From: Drosophila miranda
Taxonomy: Eukaryota; Arthropoda; Insecta; Diptera; Drosophilidae
Assembly (NCBI RefSeq): GCF_003369915.1
Contig: NC_046676.1
Coordinates: 7,347,501 to 7,411,500, forward strand
Length of the DNA: 64,000 nt
Direction: 5' to 3'
Made by a program: the position numbers and the translations under genes. Positions within the stretch are counted from its first letter, which is position 1. Every line of letters starts with the position of its first letter. The notes beneath the pieces were generated by a model. It worked only from the letters and a program-made list of their open reading frames with translations. It had not been told where the DNA came from and searched no databases. Positions 49,330-59,343 of this stretch are shown here, piece after piece.

Positions 49330-49749
49330 GTTTTAGCGTTCAACCAGCGTTGGTCCAAGGAGTTTGACGACCTGTACATCTCGTTAGTACGTCCTATATT
49401 GGAGTATTGTTCTTGTGTGTGGAGCCCGCAGTATAAAGAGCAGCAGGCTGTTATTGAATCCGTGCAAAAGCAATTTTTAATTTTTGCCCTTCGGAACTTT
49501 AACTGGGACTCGGGTAGAATCTTGCCACCCTACCGGTCTAGGCTAAATCTTATTGACCTGCCGTCATTGCACAAGCTCCTTCTCGGGACTGTTGACTCCC
49601 AAACTCTCTTGGGTCAGATTGACTTGGCTCCATCTAGACCTCCCCGTACTTTTAGGCCTATCCGTCTACCCATATGTAGGTCTAATTATGCTGATCATGA
49701 ACCTTTTAGGGTTTTATGCCATAATCCCCTGAACTGTCTCTTCAACTAA
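49330..49749 (+). mobile_element. Non-LTR retrotransposon (LINE) fragment, C-terminus of reverse transcriptase ORF
   Basis: The frame reads LYISLVRPILEYCSCVWSPQ, then VIESVQKQFLIFALRNFNWD, LPPYRSRLNLIDLPSLHKLL, and ends with LPICRSNYADHEPFRVLCH. This is the typical thumb/C-terminal region of jockey/I/R1-type LINE proteins. The upstream RT core is absent, so the copy is 5'-truncated. The first part before about 49340 is disrupted by a stop. No poly(A)-type tail was defined. Confidence 0.75.
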
Positions 49750-49756
49750 TTGCTTG

Positions 49757-50245
49757 CAATATAGCGAAGAGCGAGCTGGCAGAGAGCGTTTAGCAGGGCA
49801 AGCAAGCGCAAAGCTTTAACAAACAAATGAGTGACATAGACATAAGTAACAAACAATATAAGCGGCTGAGGGCCTGCTTTGGCAAGCAGCTAATCGGCTG
49901 GGTTCTGCTCTGAACAGTATTCTTCAGCAGACCTAGGGGCGCGTTTTATCTTGTAAAGTCCATTTCTCGCTCAAAGCCATTCAAAATTGTTGTTGAGCAG
50001 AATCGCTCTTGGAAATCATTACGTTTAATGAATATGAATATGAATATAAACCTCCGACTCTCAACTTCTCCTCGGAGCGCACTTAAACCACCGCAACTAA
50101 CCGACCTAGTCCAACACAGACCGGACGAGCACCTACTAAGCTCTGTACCTTTTAACAACAATAAAACAACCCTATTTCTTGGTGCCGCTTAATCCACGCC
50201 TTATTCTTGAACCACGAGACTCTTTCCGGCCGTAGCGTCGTCACA
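49757..50245 (+). mobile_element. LTR-like dispersed element fragment (fossil)
   Basis: The 3' part (50050-50240) matches 10325-10560 in order: AACCTCCGACTCTC, TCTCCTCGGAGCGCACTTAA, CCGACCTAGTCC, and CGCCTTATTCTTGAACCACG then AGACTCTTTC. An AATAAA (50160-50165) precedes the shared end, as expected for an LTR R region. The left boundary is a guess. No coding part is attached. Confidence 0.35.
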
Positions 50246-50529
50246 ATAGATATAATATATAACATAATTAAAGAAGGAACATACATATGTATTTATAGCT
50301 AATTGCTATTATTATTATTATGCGCTAAATACTACAAAATATTTACTTACATCTTAATAATTAATTTTTCTTTTTCGTCCATTTCTAATTTGGTTACATA
50401 AAATAAAGGATTTTCCTGCACTTCCCCTCTTAAAGATACCTCAATGTTCGACATTTTCCTTGACCAATGTGACGCACACGAAATATTTCGAAGAATGAGA
50501 AAAAGATTCTGACACCGTTATGTTTTCAT

Positions 50530-51822
50530 ATGTTTCCATACATACAGGACAGCGGCGGTTCAAAAATTTGGTCAGGAGAAATAGGTGTCGGCTTTCCTAC
50601 TGGGTCCTGTACAGCCTTATGAACTAATTTGGCCTTCTCTGGGCATAAAGATAGAAGTTTTAGAACAGAAGCGAGGTCGTATTTTCCTCGCTTTCGTGCG
50701 GCCAAATCAAAAAATTAATGTTTCCTCCCTCTGAAACAACAAGATCGGCAGCCTGCCTTCTTCGTGCTCTGCGACTTTTCTTGAAATATGTGATATATGT
50801 TGTCAAACGATAACAAATATTAATTTCATCTGATATATCTGCATTAGGTGTCGTTTTTAAAAATTTGAGTACCGCATTTTCCTAGCATGTTTTACCCTTC
50901 TCTAAATTAGTCCAATCTTTACTTTCCTCGTGCTCGAGTCGTGTCACGATCTCCTGGGCAAGGACAAGGCAGCGTTGGCGGTTCAATTCGATGTTCCTAG
51001 CTTGAAAGTAATCAATTACTACGTCCGCAATGCGACCTCTTTGCTTGCATTTCAGTTTTGCAGAGCCACGTCTCAGCTTTTGCCACTCTGATCGGACGTC
51101 TGCGTTCGCATTGAAAATTTTGAGTATTCCCGGCATTGTTTGTTGGCCTTAGCCCCCGAGTTGTGGGACAGGAGAAATGATGGCATTAGCGTCATTGGGG
51201 CCATCAGCGTCCCCCAGAACCATGTCTACGGAGGCCTGGAGAAGAACATCTTGTTCCTCGATCCGAACGGGAGTGGCAGAACGGTCAGAGGCCGGGGACG
51301 GACAGGGCACCTGCAAGAGCAGAGAGGAGTGTTAATTGATTCCTCTAGAGGAATTCTTTGATGGGTAACCTACCTGCACGGTCTGACGCTGATTCTGACC
51401 ACCACCAGCCAACGTGCCCTGTTGCACCGGGCCTGGACAATACCGGTAGTCACCATTAATAGACTCGGAGCTCCGAGCTCCGGCTGCTGGGTTCTTGGAG
51501 TGATCGAAATGATCTTGCCCATGGAGTTTTTGCACCGATTTTGTTCGGAACTTTCAGGGCGGGCGAGGATGTTTGATGAATCTGAATTTTGCATGTCTGC
51601 GGAGGTGACGCTTCAACAGTTAGTGGACCCTGATGGGATGAAAATTGATTTGAAAGTCTAACTAAAGGAGATTATTAGTGACTGCTTACTTTGTCGAACA
51701 GTTCTTGTTTCTTTTGTTGCTCCTCAGTTTCCACAATGGATGTCCATAACTCCATCATTCGTCTGGCGTATCCTCCGCCGGGCACTTGTTGGGGAGCACG
51801 GACCTGCGGAGCACTCATTTCA
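50530..51822 (-). pseudogene. Unrecognised coding-like remnant
   Basis: Several minus-strand stretches look protein-coding. At 51822-51690 a frame starts MSAPQVRAPQQVPGGGYARR, continues MMELWTSIVETEEQQKKQEL and ends at a good GTAAGC donor. About 51318-51160 reads VPCPSPASDRSATPVRIEEQ then DVLLQASVDM. About 51136-50885 reads ILKIFNANADVRSEWQKL and VVIDYFQARNIELNRQRCL. About 50880-50700 reads AVLKFLKTTPNADISDEINI then a basic segment. They do not join into one open protein, so the locus looks broken in a few places. Whether it was a host gene or a transposon gene I cannot say. Confidence 0.4.
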
Positions 51823-52058
51823 TCGCTTCCCGGTGTAGGGTGGTGCGTGCTTGCAACAATAATAATAATTAAAATTATTTGTCATTTCATACGAATATCG
51901 TAAACAGCACTGAAGTCGGCAATAGCTCGTCGTTTCGGCGTCGTTTAAAAAAAGCAATACTGAGGCTTTCATTGTGTGTGTGTCTGCCAAAAAGCGGACA
52001 AGATTGTATAAAGAGGATGAAAAGAACAGTTAGGTTTACTTTGCGTACGTGCACATAC

Positions 52059-52387
52059 AGTCAGCACAAATTTATTCGGACATCCGTTTATTTCTTTATA
52101 ATTGGGAAAAACACAAATAAAACTGGGGGAAAACAATTCTTTTTCGTACAAACTACAATGTGTCCGAATAATTGTTGTGCGTAGAAAAGTGCCTTTTTTA
52201 TACTTTTATGTTTTTTTTTTGATATGCCAAAAAAGGTTTTTTTTTTGGTTTTATGTTTAAAATTAGTAGTAGCAACATGGATCTTCATAATGGAATAAAA
52301 TTTGTTTGTTAAAATTAAATTGTTTTCAAGTTATTTGAAAAGAATGTGGAAATAGACAGGGTGTCCGAATAAATGTTGTGCTAACTG
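52059..52387. mobile_element. Short non-autonomous Tc1/mariner-like element
   Basis: The left end CAGTCAGCACAAATTTATTC + GGACA (52059-52083) is an imperfect inverted copy of the right end TGTCCGAATAAATG + TTGTGCTAACTG (52362-52387). This is the typical CAGT...TTCGGACA terminal sequence of Tc1-like elements. A TA dinucleotide precedes the left end; the right flank is no longer TA. The roughly 329-bp interior has no transposase. An extra internal end-like sequence (TGTCCGAATAATTGTTGTGC) lies at 52160-52179. Confidence 0.65.
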
Positions 52388-52460
52388 TTCTTTCATAGCA
52401 AAGAATATACATGTATGCATATATAGAGCAAAACTGCAAATAATTATTTGCAGTAAATCC

Positions 52461-52971
52461 TCAACACTTGAGCCTTCTGTACCTAGAAAAAAGACGGTTG
52501 GAGTACCCACGTCGGTGTATGACGTTCAGCACCGTCATTAATGCTTCGTTTATTTCGATGTTTCCCATCACCTTATCCCTGACCATGCTCTGTGGGAAAA
52601 TGGTTAATAAAATGTTTTAATATATGTATTTATAAAACAGAATTGGGTGAATGTATGAGTATATGAGCACTTACCAATTTCATATGGAGGTAATGGAAAT
52701 TACTCCCATCCATATTAAAGGCCGCGATAACCAGAACATTCCATTTTCTGTGCCAACCCCAATCCATATGAAACTCGTCCGGACTCGTAAACAATTGAAG
52801 GTTATACAGCATGTTCACTTCGCCGGAATTCAATTCTGCAGAGCGACTCTCCCGCGGTACGTGTTCTATCGCGTTCTGAAGTTGCTCCTCGGACAGCGGG
52901 ACGTCGTACATCTGCGGATGGACAAAGTGCTGGGCCCTGTCTACAACTTTCAGTACATTGCATCCCTGCAT
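52461..52971 (-). CDS. Putative 141-residue protein, two exons, unrecognised
   Basis: Exon A 52675-52971 and exon B 52461-52589 are separated by an 85-bp intron with GTAAGT donor and TTTTCCCACAG acceptor, phase 0. They give a 141-residue protein starting MQGCNVLKVVDRAQHFVHPQ. It includes VPLSEEQLQNAIEHVPRES and FHMDWGWHRKWNVLVIAAFN, and ends VIHRRGYSNRLFSRYRRLKC. An in-frame stop lies 9 codons above the ATG, though CCTCCCTGAG before it could also be an acceptor. The opposite strand is open across the same DNA for 131 codons and continues in another frame with LELSGIAIQAMEAKIMEHLP at 53060-53130, so the true coding strand is not certain. It may be a gene remnant. I know no family. Confidence 0.35.
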
Positions 52972-53049
52972 CTCAGGGAGGTGGGACAGATAGATTTACT
53001 CGTTGGCGAGTGTGTTCCTACCCGGCGACACCTCTCACCACATTGAACC

Positions 53050-53700
53050 GACTCAATAGCACGGACCTGGAGCTATCCGGCATTGCCATTCAAGCTATGG
53101 AGGCCAAAATCATGGAGCATCTGCCGAATGCCAATTTATGGCAATAGTCGTGGGAGTCTCCGAGATAGATACTCCCAATCCGGATGGAGTCAACCCCGGA
53201 TAGGCACTTATCCTATCCTTACAAATCGCTCCTTTTCAGGACCACCAACAATTTATGCAGAGAGATATGTATATATTTTCAAAATATAGTATGTTAAAAT
53301 ATAAATATAAAATCGTGCAAAGTCAAAGCACGGCATTTCAGCTTCGAAAGACCTTGATCCCGACAAGTTCCTCCACTCACAAATAGCTGACGGGCTCCAA
53401 GTGTTACGACGGACCGCAGATACGCAAGATCTACCAGCAGGCGCACTCATGCCTACGAGGCCTCACTCTTTTTGGGAAGGTATTGGTATTGGATTGGTAG
53501 GATACATACATACATATGTGTATGTATGAGTGAGCGAGTAAAGTCCCTGCAGTACGGGTCATTAATGACTCAGCTGCTGACACGTCGATGAACGCGTCAC
53601 TACCCCCGATGACATAGTCGATGACCGGCCATACGCTGAGCTGATGACATTAACATGGAGATGTCCTAGGGCATAATCGATGAAATTGTCATCGAGCATT
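53050..53700. other. Region with weak coding-like remnants
   Basis: On the + strand, 53043-53146 reads TLNRLNSTDLELSGIAIQAM..EHLPNANLWQ then a stop. About 53340-53450 reads ASKDLDPDKFLHSQIADGLQ. Neither has a defensible start or splice partner. They could be exons of a decayed gene that also includes the opposite-strand frame at 52.7-53.0 kb. A CATA-rich simple tract lies at about 53503-53526. Confidence 0.25.
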
Positions 53701-53702
53701 GC

Positions 53703-53875
53703 CGAAAAATCATGACTTAATAAGCGATGATTTTTCACGAAAAATCATGCATTTTATAAGTGATGATTTTTTGGCTTAAATCATCGCTTATTAAATGCAT
53801 GATTTTTGCCTAAAGATCATGCACATAATAAGCGATGATTTTTACCTAAAAATCATGCATTTAATATAAAAAGTA
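53703..53875. repeat. Hairpin-forming array of about five 36-bp units, one inverted
   Basis: Each unit is a variant of AAAAATCATGCATTTAATAA + GCGATGATTTTT, itself an imperfect dyad (AAAAATCAT..ATGATTTTT). Units 1, 2, 4 and 5 are in one orientation; the third (about 53777-53811) is reversed (AAATCATCGCTTATTAAATG + CATGATTTTT). The last unit decays into AT-rich DNA. Single strands could form a series of nested stem-loops. Confidence 0.8.
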
Positions 53876-56800
53876 ATACATTGTAATTGTTTATTTTTCC
53901 AATTATTTTTTTATATTATTATTCATTATTGTCTGCTTTGTATTTTTTTTCTCTTGAGGTCTTCTGAAAATGACTATTCTTAATGTTGTGAATAGCCTTC
54001 CGAATCACTTTTTCTGCTGGCTCGTCGGGTATTTTCATCTTCACCGCCGCTGAAATAATTTTTTATTTAACACGCGTACAACACATATTATTAATTATTT
54101 AAAAACTGCACTTACCTGATAATAATAATAATCACAGATTACTTATTTTCACTTATTAAAACTCCGTGTGACGATTGCAAATAGCAAAGAACAAAGCAAA
54201 AGAGTTCTGTCGACGCAGACGCAAAGAAGACGAAAAGATAAAACCAAAGACTATACAATATAGTATAGTATAGTATAGTATAGTATAGTATAGTATAATA
54301 TAGTATTGTATAGTCTTTGATAAAACGAAGTTCTCTGCTACTGCGCACGGTCGGCAGAACCAAATTACGTTCGGCACGCGCGGAAAAGAAAGAAACAAAA
54401 GAAAAAACAAAGGGTTCGATTTGGCTGGCGTCAACGCCTCGATGACATTCGTCATCGCTCACTGCTGGTACTGCTGGGGTAGAACCACTAACCATACAGT
54501 ATATAGATGTGCCAGTTCATACAACGAAAGCGTCACACACTGCATATGTAAATGTTTCATAAACAATTAAATGCCTGAATTTCGTGCTGGCTTATGTTTT
54601 TCTTTTGGCCCAAGAAGTCGGAATGCCCGTGTAGGGCGGGACCCCTGATCACCGATCTCCGATCTTCGGCCATGCCGTCGCGATGGTGGGCATTGTATTG
54701 TATCCATTACACTGCTGCTGGCTCTGCTGCTGGCTCTGCTGCTGGATCTGCTGGCGGCTCTTATGCAATGAAGCAGCAGCACTCTCTTACTGCCGCTGCC
54801 TCTGCAGCACTTGCAGCTTGTGCCGTTTGCAGCGCTTACGCTGCCTCTGCCAACTCTCGACGAGCTTTGGGCTTGGAGTTGCTCTCCCGCTGCTGCCGTC
54901 TCTGCCTGCATTTTGGAGCTCGACTTGGCACAGTGGGCACGATTGGCAATGCGGTGGTGAGAAAATCACATTAAAGCGCGGCTCGGTACTGATGGTGTAT
55001 GCAGGTTTGAAAAACGGTGTGCAGATACTAGGATTAGTTTTTAGTTAATTTGTACTCATTTTTCAAACAAATTTGAATACGCTAAGCCGCTATTCGACTG
55101 CTTTTAGGCCGATAGCTTCCACTGTGCCCGCAGTCCGGTTCGGGCCGCCCCGCCTCGCGCTGCCACGGCCGCTGTCGACGCAGTCGCCGCCGGTAACTAC
55201 CTATGTAGCTTTTGTAAGTTTAAACAATTTGGTCGCCGCTTAGTTCTCTTTCGCGTGCGCCAAAACCCAGTAACCAAGTAGCCCGGCGCCAAAATCATAT
55301 ATTCCCCAGCGGTCGCGGCGCCACGACCATATCGTTACAGAACTGTTTTCGATATCGAACATCGAATCAAATTGGTTTTCGAACTCGATTTCGGTTACCC
55401 TCGCAGTGCTATACATACATACATCCACTTTTTAAACTAATTGATTGATTGATTGACCGATTGATTATCGAGCCGCGTGAAAGTGAGTTTCAGTTTCGGT
55501 GTTTGTTTTTACCATTTACATTGCTGGTGTGATTTCTGTTCTGCATTCCGAATTACAAATATTTTTTGGGAAACATTTTTCAAATTTGTTTCAATGTGTA
55601 TTTTCTTATGTGGTTATTTGTGTTGTGTTGGGCAACTGTAGAGCTGTAAAGCTGCGAAGCTTAACCCCTGACTGACCCTCCGACATATTGGGCAAGAGTG
55701 CGTGCTGAAGCTGAAGCTGAATACATGTGTTGAAAATGCGTTGAAAACTAAATGATTTGTCCATGCAAATCCCCTACTATCCATAAGTTATACGAAGAAT
55801 AAATCGCTGGTTTTTCCTTAAAATCCCAATCCAAAAACATGTTTCAACACTCAATTGGGTTATTAATGGGTTTTCATAAATTCAGTCTTGACCCCAAAGC
55901 AACCCCAGTTTTCACACAGATCTGACCAGATCCGATCAGGTTTTCCTTGGTCCAGTTCGGGGTTCGACGGGTGCGCCGCGATCTGCGTATATCATGGGAA
56001 ATTTCAATACCAAATCCATCGAAATCTTCAACGGAACGGCCTTGAGGTCCAACCGAAATGCCGAAAGATCAACAAAAACAAAATTCCACACACAATCAAA
56101 AAATCCACACAGAAATAAGCAAATAAATAAAAATGTTCAAAAAAATGATTTTTGGCGGATTCCGAATCGGTTTCGAATGGGTAATGGGTCTCTCGTTTGC
56201 AGAAGACGGACCCGGACCGACGGCCGTCGGGGAGGGAGGGGTAGACGAGACATCAACTGTAACCGAAACCGAAACCGAGACGGCGACGCATGCGCAGCGG
56301 AGTGTAAACAATTTTGACCCAATTGTCGAGCTCCACTTGCCTCACCGCTCCCCTCAGACCCACAGACCCCACAGACTGTGTGGCAGACTGACGTGTTCGC
56401 CTTCAGAGTTTATGCAGTTGCCCCCAAAGTGCCCCCGGGGCTGCCCCATACTGCACTCGATTATGCAACAAGCGAAAGACGCAATATGCAGTTGATAGGA
56501 CTCACATAAGGTGGGGAAATACTGAAAGAGCGGGGAAAATTCTGAGTTATAAAGTTCATTTTGGCACCCGAAAACAATTTAAGCCAATTACCAGCTAACT
56601 GTTGGCATAGAAACTCCCACAAACTGGTCCCCCCTCCCAAAATGGTGGCCAAAAATAGTTTCAATTGATGAAGGCGCCAATTGACTGCTAATCAAAGCGC
56701 AACAAAACCTGGCCAAAAGCAGAAACGACCCTCGGGCCATCAATTACCACCTGTCAATGTTGGATCCGTCTGAACGTCTTACCGGTTTCCATTTAGGGCC

Positions 56801-57340
56801 TGCACTGACCAATTGTCCCAAAGAATTTGGTCAATATTAATGAAGAAAACCGCCAAAACATCCAGAGTGTTGGGCAAGACCCATGCACGTCCTTGTCGTT
56901 TTGTGTGGGCTGTTTTTGTTTTTATTTTTCGGTTTGTATGAAAGTCAAGGTCGAGGTCTATGTGTTTCACATTCCCATTTGATGTTTGTCGTTGATAGTT
57001 TTTATACCCTTGCAAAGTTTCGATCGATGTTCGTTCAGCCGTGTTTGCCACAGAGAGCGGGGAGCATATCTGATGGCCATCGTGTAAGACGGGGAACCCC
57101 CGTCACTTAATCATATGTGGGAGCCATCGGTCGAGCATCGAATCTGTCTGCCAGTAACTCAATTAAGTCTGCAAGTGTATCTAAAGCTTCGGCCGTTGAT
57201 AGTTTTTTTGCTTGCCGGTCGATTAGCATTTGCTGAGTGACTCTTATTTTTTTTAATTTCATTTTGAGGGTTTATTTTAATGGTTTATTTCAATCGAATT
57301 TCACGACAGTCATTGGGGAGCCAAGCATGAGGAATTATTT
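53876..57340. other. Non-coding region with a possible 5' exon
   Basis: No gene is firmly supported. At 56133 an ATG opens a 120-codon + frame (MFKKMIFGGFRIGFEWVMGL..) after a leader-like A/C-rich stretch. It has no known domain and may simply be a 5' UTR or leader exon. At 54600-54980 both strands are open because of Ala/Ser-type GCT repeats; I do not accept either as a gene. A TATAG array at 54246-54318 is listed separately. GC-rich DNA at 55080-55200 may be promoter-like. Confidence 0.25.
54246..54318. repeat. TATAG pentanucleotide array bounded by a perfect 15-bp inverted repeat
   Basis: About eight TATAG units (54261-54303) lie between AAAGACTATACAATA (54246-54260) and its exact reverse complement TATTGTATAGTCTTT (54304-54318). 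The whole 73 bp can fold as a hairpin with the array in the loop. Confidence 0.85.
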
Positions 57341-57649
57341 CTAGGGTTCTTTGGTGTTGTATTTTGATACAAAGAAATCTTCGGGGTATATATATTTGAG
57401 AATGCATGCCCGAGACACCTTAACGATGCCACAGTAGCGGAGCACACTGCTGGTGGTCATCTCGACACAGTCCTCCATCACCACATCGCCGGTGAATGTC
57501 TCCTTGACGGCCACGCCGTGCAGGAACCGGCGACAGCCCTCCGCGTTGGGTGGTATCTCCAGCTTCAGATACCTCGATTGAGCGAAAAACCTTCCCGTGT
57601 CTGGATCGTCGGGGATGCTAGCGAGGATCTCAAATGCATTCACTTCCAT
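57341..57649 (-). CDS. Terminal exon of an unrecognised gene
   Basis: A 102-codon frame reads MEVNAFEILASIPDDPDTGR and ends FFVSKYNTKEP at the stop 57341-57343. Codon use is clearly coding-like with G/C third positions. The ATG is immediately preceded by TTCTCGTATTACAG, a good splice acceptor, so this is probably a 3' exon whose upstream part lies beyond 57650. I found no convincing upstream exon in the following 600 bp. It contains one CRRFLHG segment and three further cysteines, and no signal peptide. The family is unknown. It may be an intact small gene with a non-coding first exon if the ATG is the true start. Confidence 0.5.
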   Translation of the reverse strand: MEVNAFEILASIPDDPDTGRFFAQSRYLKLEIPPNAEGCRRFLHGVAVKETFTGDVVMEDCVEMTTSSVLRYCGIVKVSRACILKYIYPEDFFVSKYNTKEP

Positions 57650-58215
57650 CTGTAATACGAGAACAAATTACTTCAGTCCATGGAAACATTAAATAATATT
57701 TTCACGATTTTCGCCTCAGGAAATACTACAAATATACAGCTGTGAGGCAGCTGAGTTGTTTCTCTCTCTCTCTCGGATTGAGATTGACAGAAAAAGGAAT
57801 CGAAAGGGAAACAATTAATTGTATTTATTTAGCGAAGTTATTTGTCCCAATTTGGTGGCGTTCAAATAAAAAGAGATGGGAATAATTCGGCCATACTCAA
57901 GAGTCTGTGATCCTCGAATGTGCCTCTATCTTAGGTGTATCTTGAGTACGAATGGTGATGTATCTCACTCGAAAAAGCAAAAGTTTTCACTTTAAGTAGT
58001 TTTTTCGTTCTGCTTGGGTTTTTTCGGGGGTTTTCACTGTCGTTACTGTTGTTGTTGTTGTTGCATCATCATTGGCCTGGCAAAAGAGTTTGAGCTGTTG
58101 AGTAGCATTAAAGCATCAAACGATTGTTTACGGGATAGAGAGGAGAGGAGAGGAGAGTGAGTGTGCAGTTCTCTTCGTTGTCAAGGTACGGTATAGAAAC
58201 AAATATTATGAGTTA
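57650..58215. other. Non-coding stretch
   Basis: AT-rich DNA with a CT tract (57757-57772), a GTT tract (58046-58062) and GAGAG repeats (58138-58158). No gene is supported. It could contain the promoter and first exon of the minus-strand gene ending at 57341. Confidence 0.3.
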
Positions 58216-59343
58216 ATGGCTGACCAAAAAAAAAGAGAGAATGGCTTTAAAAAATTGAAAGATCGATTTTTTGCCTTAAAAAGGGTTGTATATCGCAGGA
58301 ATAGGCGTTACAGAATCAAAACAACTAACTTAAAACCAAATATTATTCCCATAATAGCCAAGATGACTCATGTTTCTGCGGAGGCAAATCTTGTCAATGA
58401 GACCCTGTCGGATATGCGAAAATATTTTGAAGAATTTAAATATCCACAGGAAGTTTACTGCATAAAGGGTATGATTTTAACAATCAACTCCATACTTTCA
58501 TTGGCCCAAAATGTTTGGAGTGAAAGTGCTGAAGTTTTTTATATTGCTACATCCAAATTATGCGGCAACACAACGGACCTTTTATAGGTCCAAGTGAGCT
58601 TGGGGGCGGGAGGCTCTTATCCCCCCCCTCCCGGCTACCGCCTTAACCTAACCTAACCTACATCCAAATTAAACCAAGACCCATTAGAAAATTTATTTTA
58701 TTTAATCAGATCTCGCGGTGTTACCAACAATAATCCAACTATGTATGAATTTAATGTAATTATTAGTAAAATGCTTTCTATGAAAGTTCTAACTTCCACT
58801 ACAGTATCTGGGAACTGTTCGCCCGATGAAGATACGATGTTAATTAACATTATAAAAGATAATGTATCAAGTGAGTCGGCATCAGAGTCTAAAACTTTTG
58901 ATGAAGATATCTTGGCTTCCACTAACGAAGATGCAGAGTTAGAACTTTCGATAGAAGCAACAGATTTAAGTATCCAAGCCGCATTTAATGAGAATGCATT
59001 AAGAAATTATGCAGGGTATTTATTGCATAAGCTGCTGAAAAAGTATGACTGCAATAAATGCTCTGAACTTTTAAAATCGTCCGATGAGGTCCGATGTTCT
59101 TCCGAGTATTTAATACTCAATAAAAATTTTGGCTATGTCAGCAGTAGTTTGAAACTTAAAGCTCCTTCTGAAGATTTTTTTACATTAGTTAAAATTTATT
59201 TTGATATATTTAATCGGCATTTCGAGACAAAGTCTCACAAATTCAATTTAAAAAGAAGCATAGTCCAAAAATGTATAATTTTAACGTCAAAAATAGATAA
59301 ATATGCAGACTGGTTAATCATCTGCTCAATCAGTTTGTATTGA
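58216..59343 (+). mobile_element. P-superfamily DNA transposon fragment (C-terminal transposase), interrupted by an insertion
   Basis: Before the insertion the frame reads FKKLKDRFFALKRVVYRRNR, then HVSAEANLVNETLSDMRKYF and NVWSESAEVFYIATSKL. After it the same frame resumes NQDPLENLFYLIRSRGVTNN and runs to a stop at about 59343. The TSKLNQDxLExxFxxIRxRG motif is diagnostic of P/THAP9 transposases. If the 97-bp insert and one copy of its 14-bp duplication are removed, the frame is continuous across the junction. The N-terminal part is absent. It is on the opposite strand to the P fragment at 47.8-48.8 kb and covers the complementary half. Confidence 0.75.
58547..58671 (+). mobile_element. Short insertion with 14-bp target duplication and CCTAA-repeat tail
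   Basis: CTACATCCAAATTA occurs at 58547-58560 and again at 58658-58671. The 97 bp between them begin TGCGGCAACACAACGG, contain a G-rich then C-rich hairpin-capable part (58600-58635), and end in three AACCT units. This is the structure of a strongly 5'-truncated LINE or a SINE with a simple-repeat tail, inserted in + orientation. The family is not recognised. Confidence 0.75.

Noticed and set aside
54567-54974. Plus- and minus-strand frames of about 120 codons rich in Ala/Ser/Cys
   Set aside because: They arise from GCTGCTGGCTCT-type simple repeats. No domain, splice partner or consistent coding signal favours either strand.
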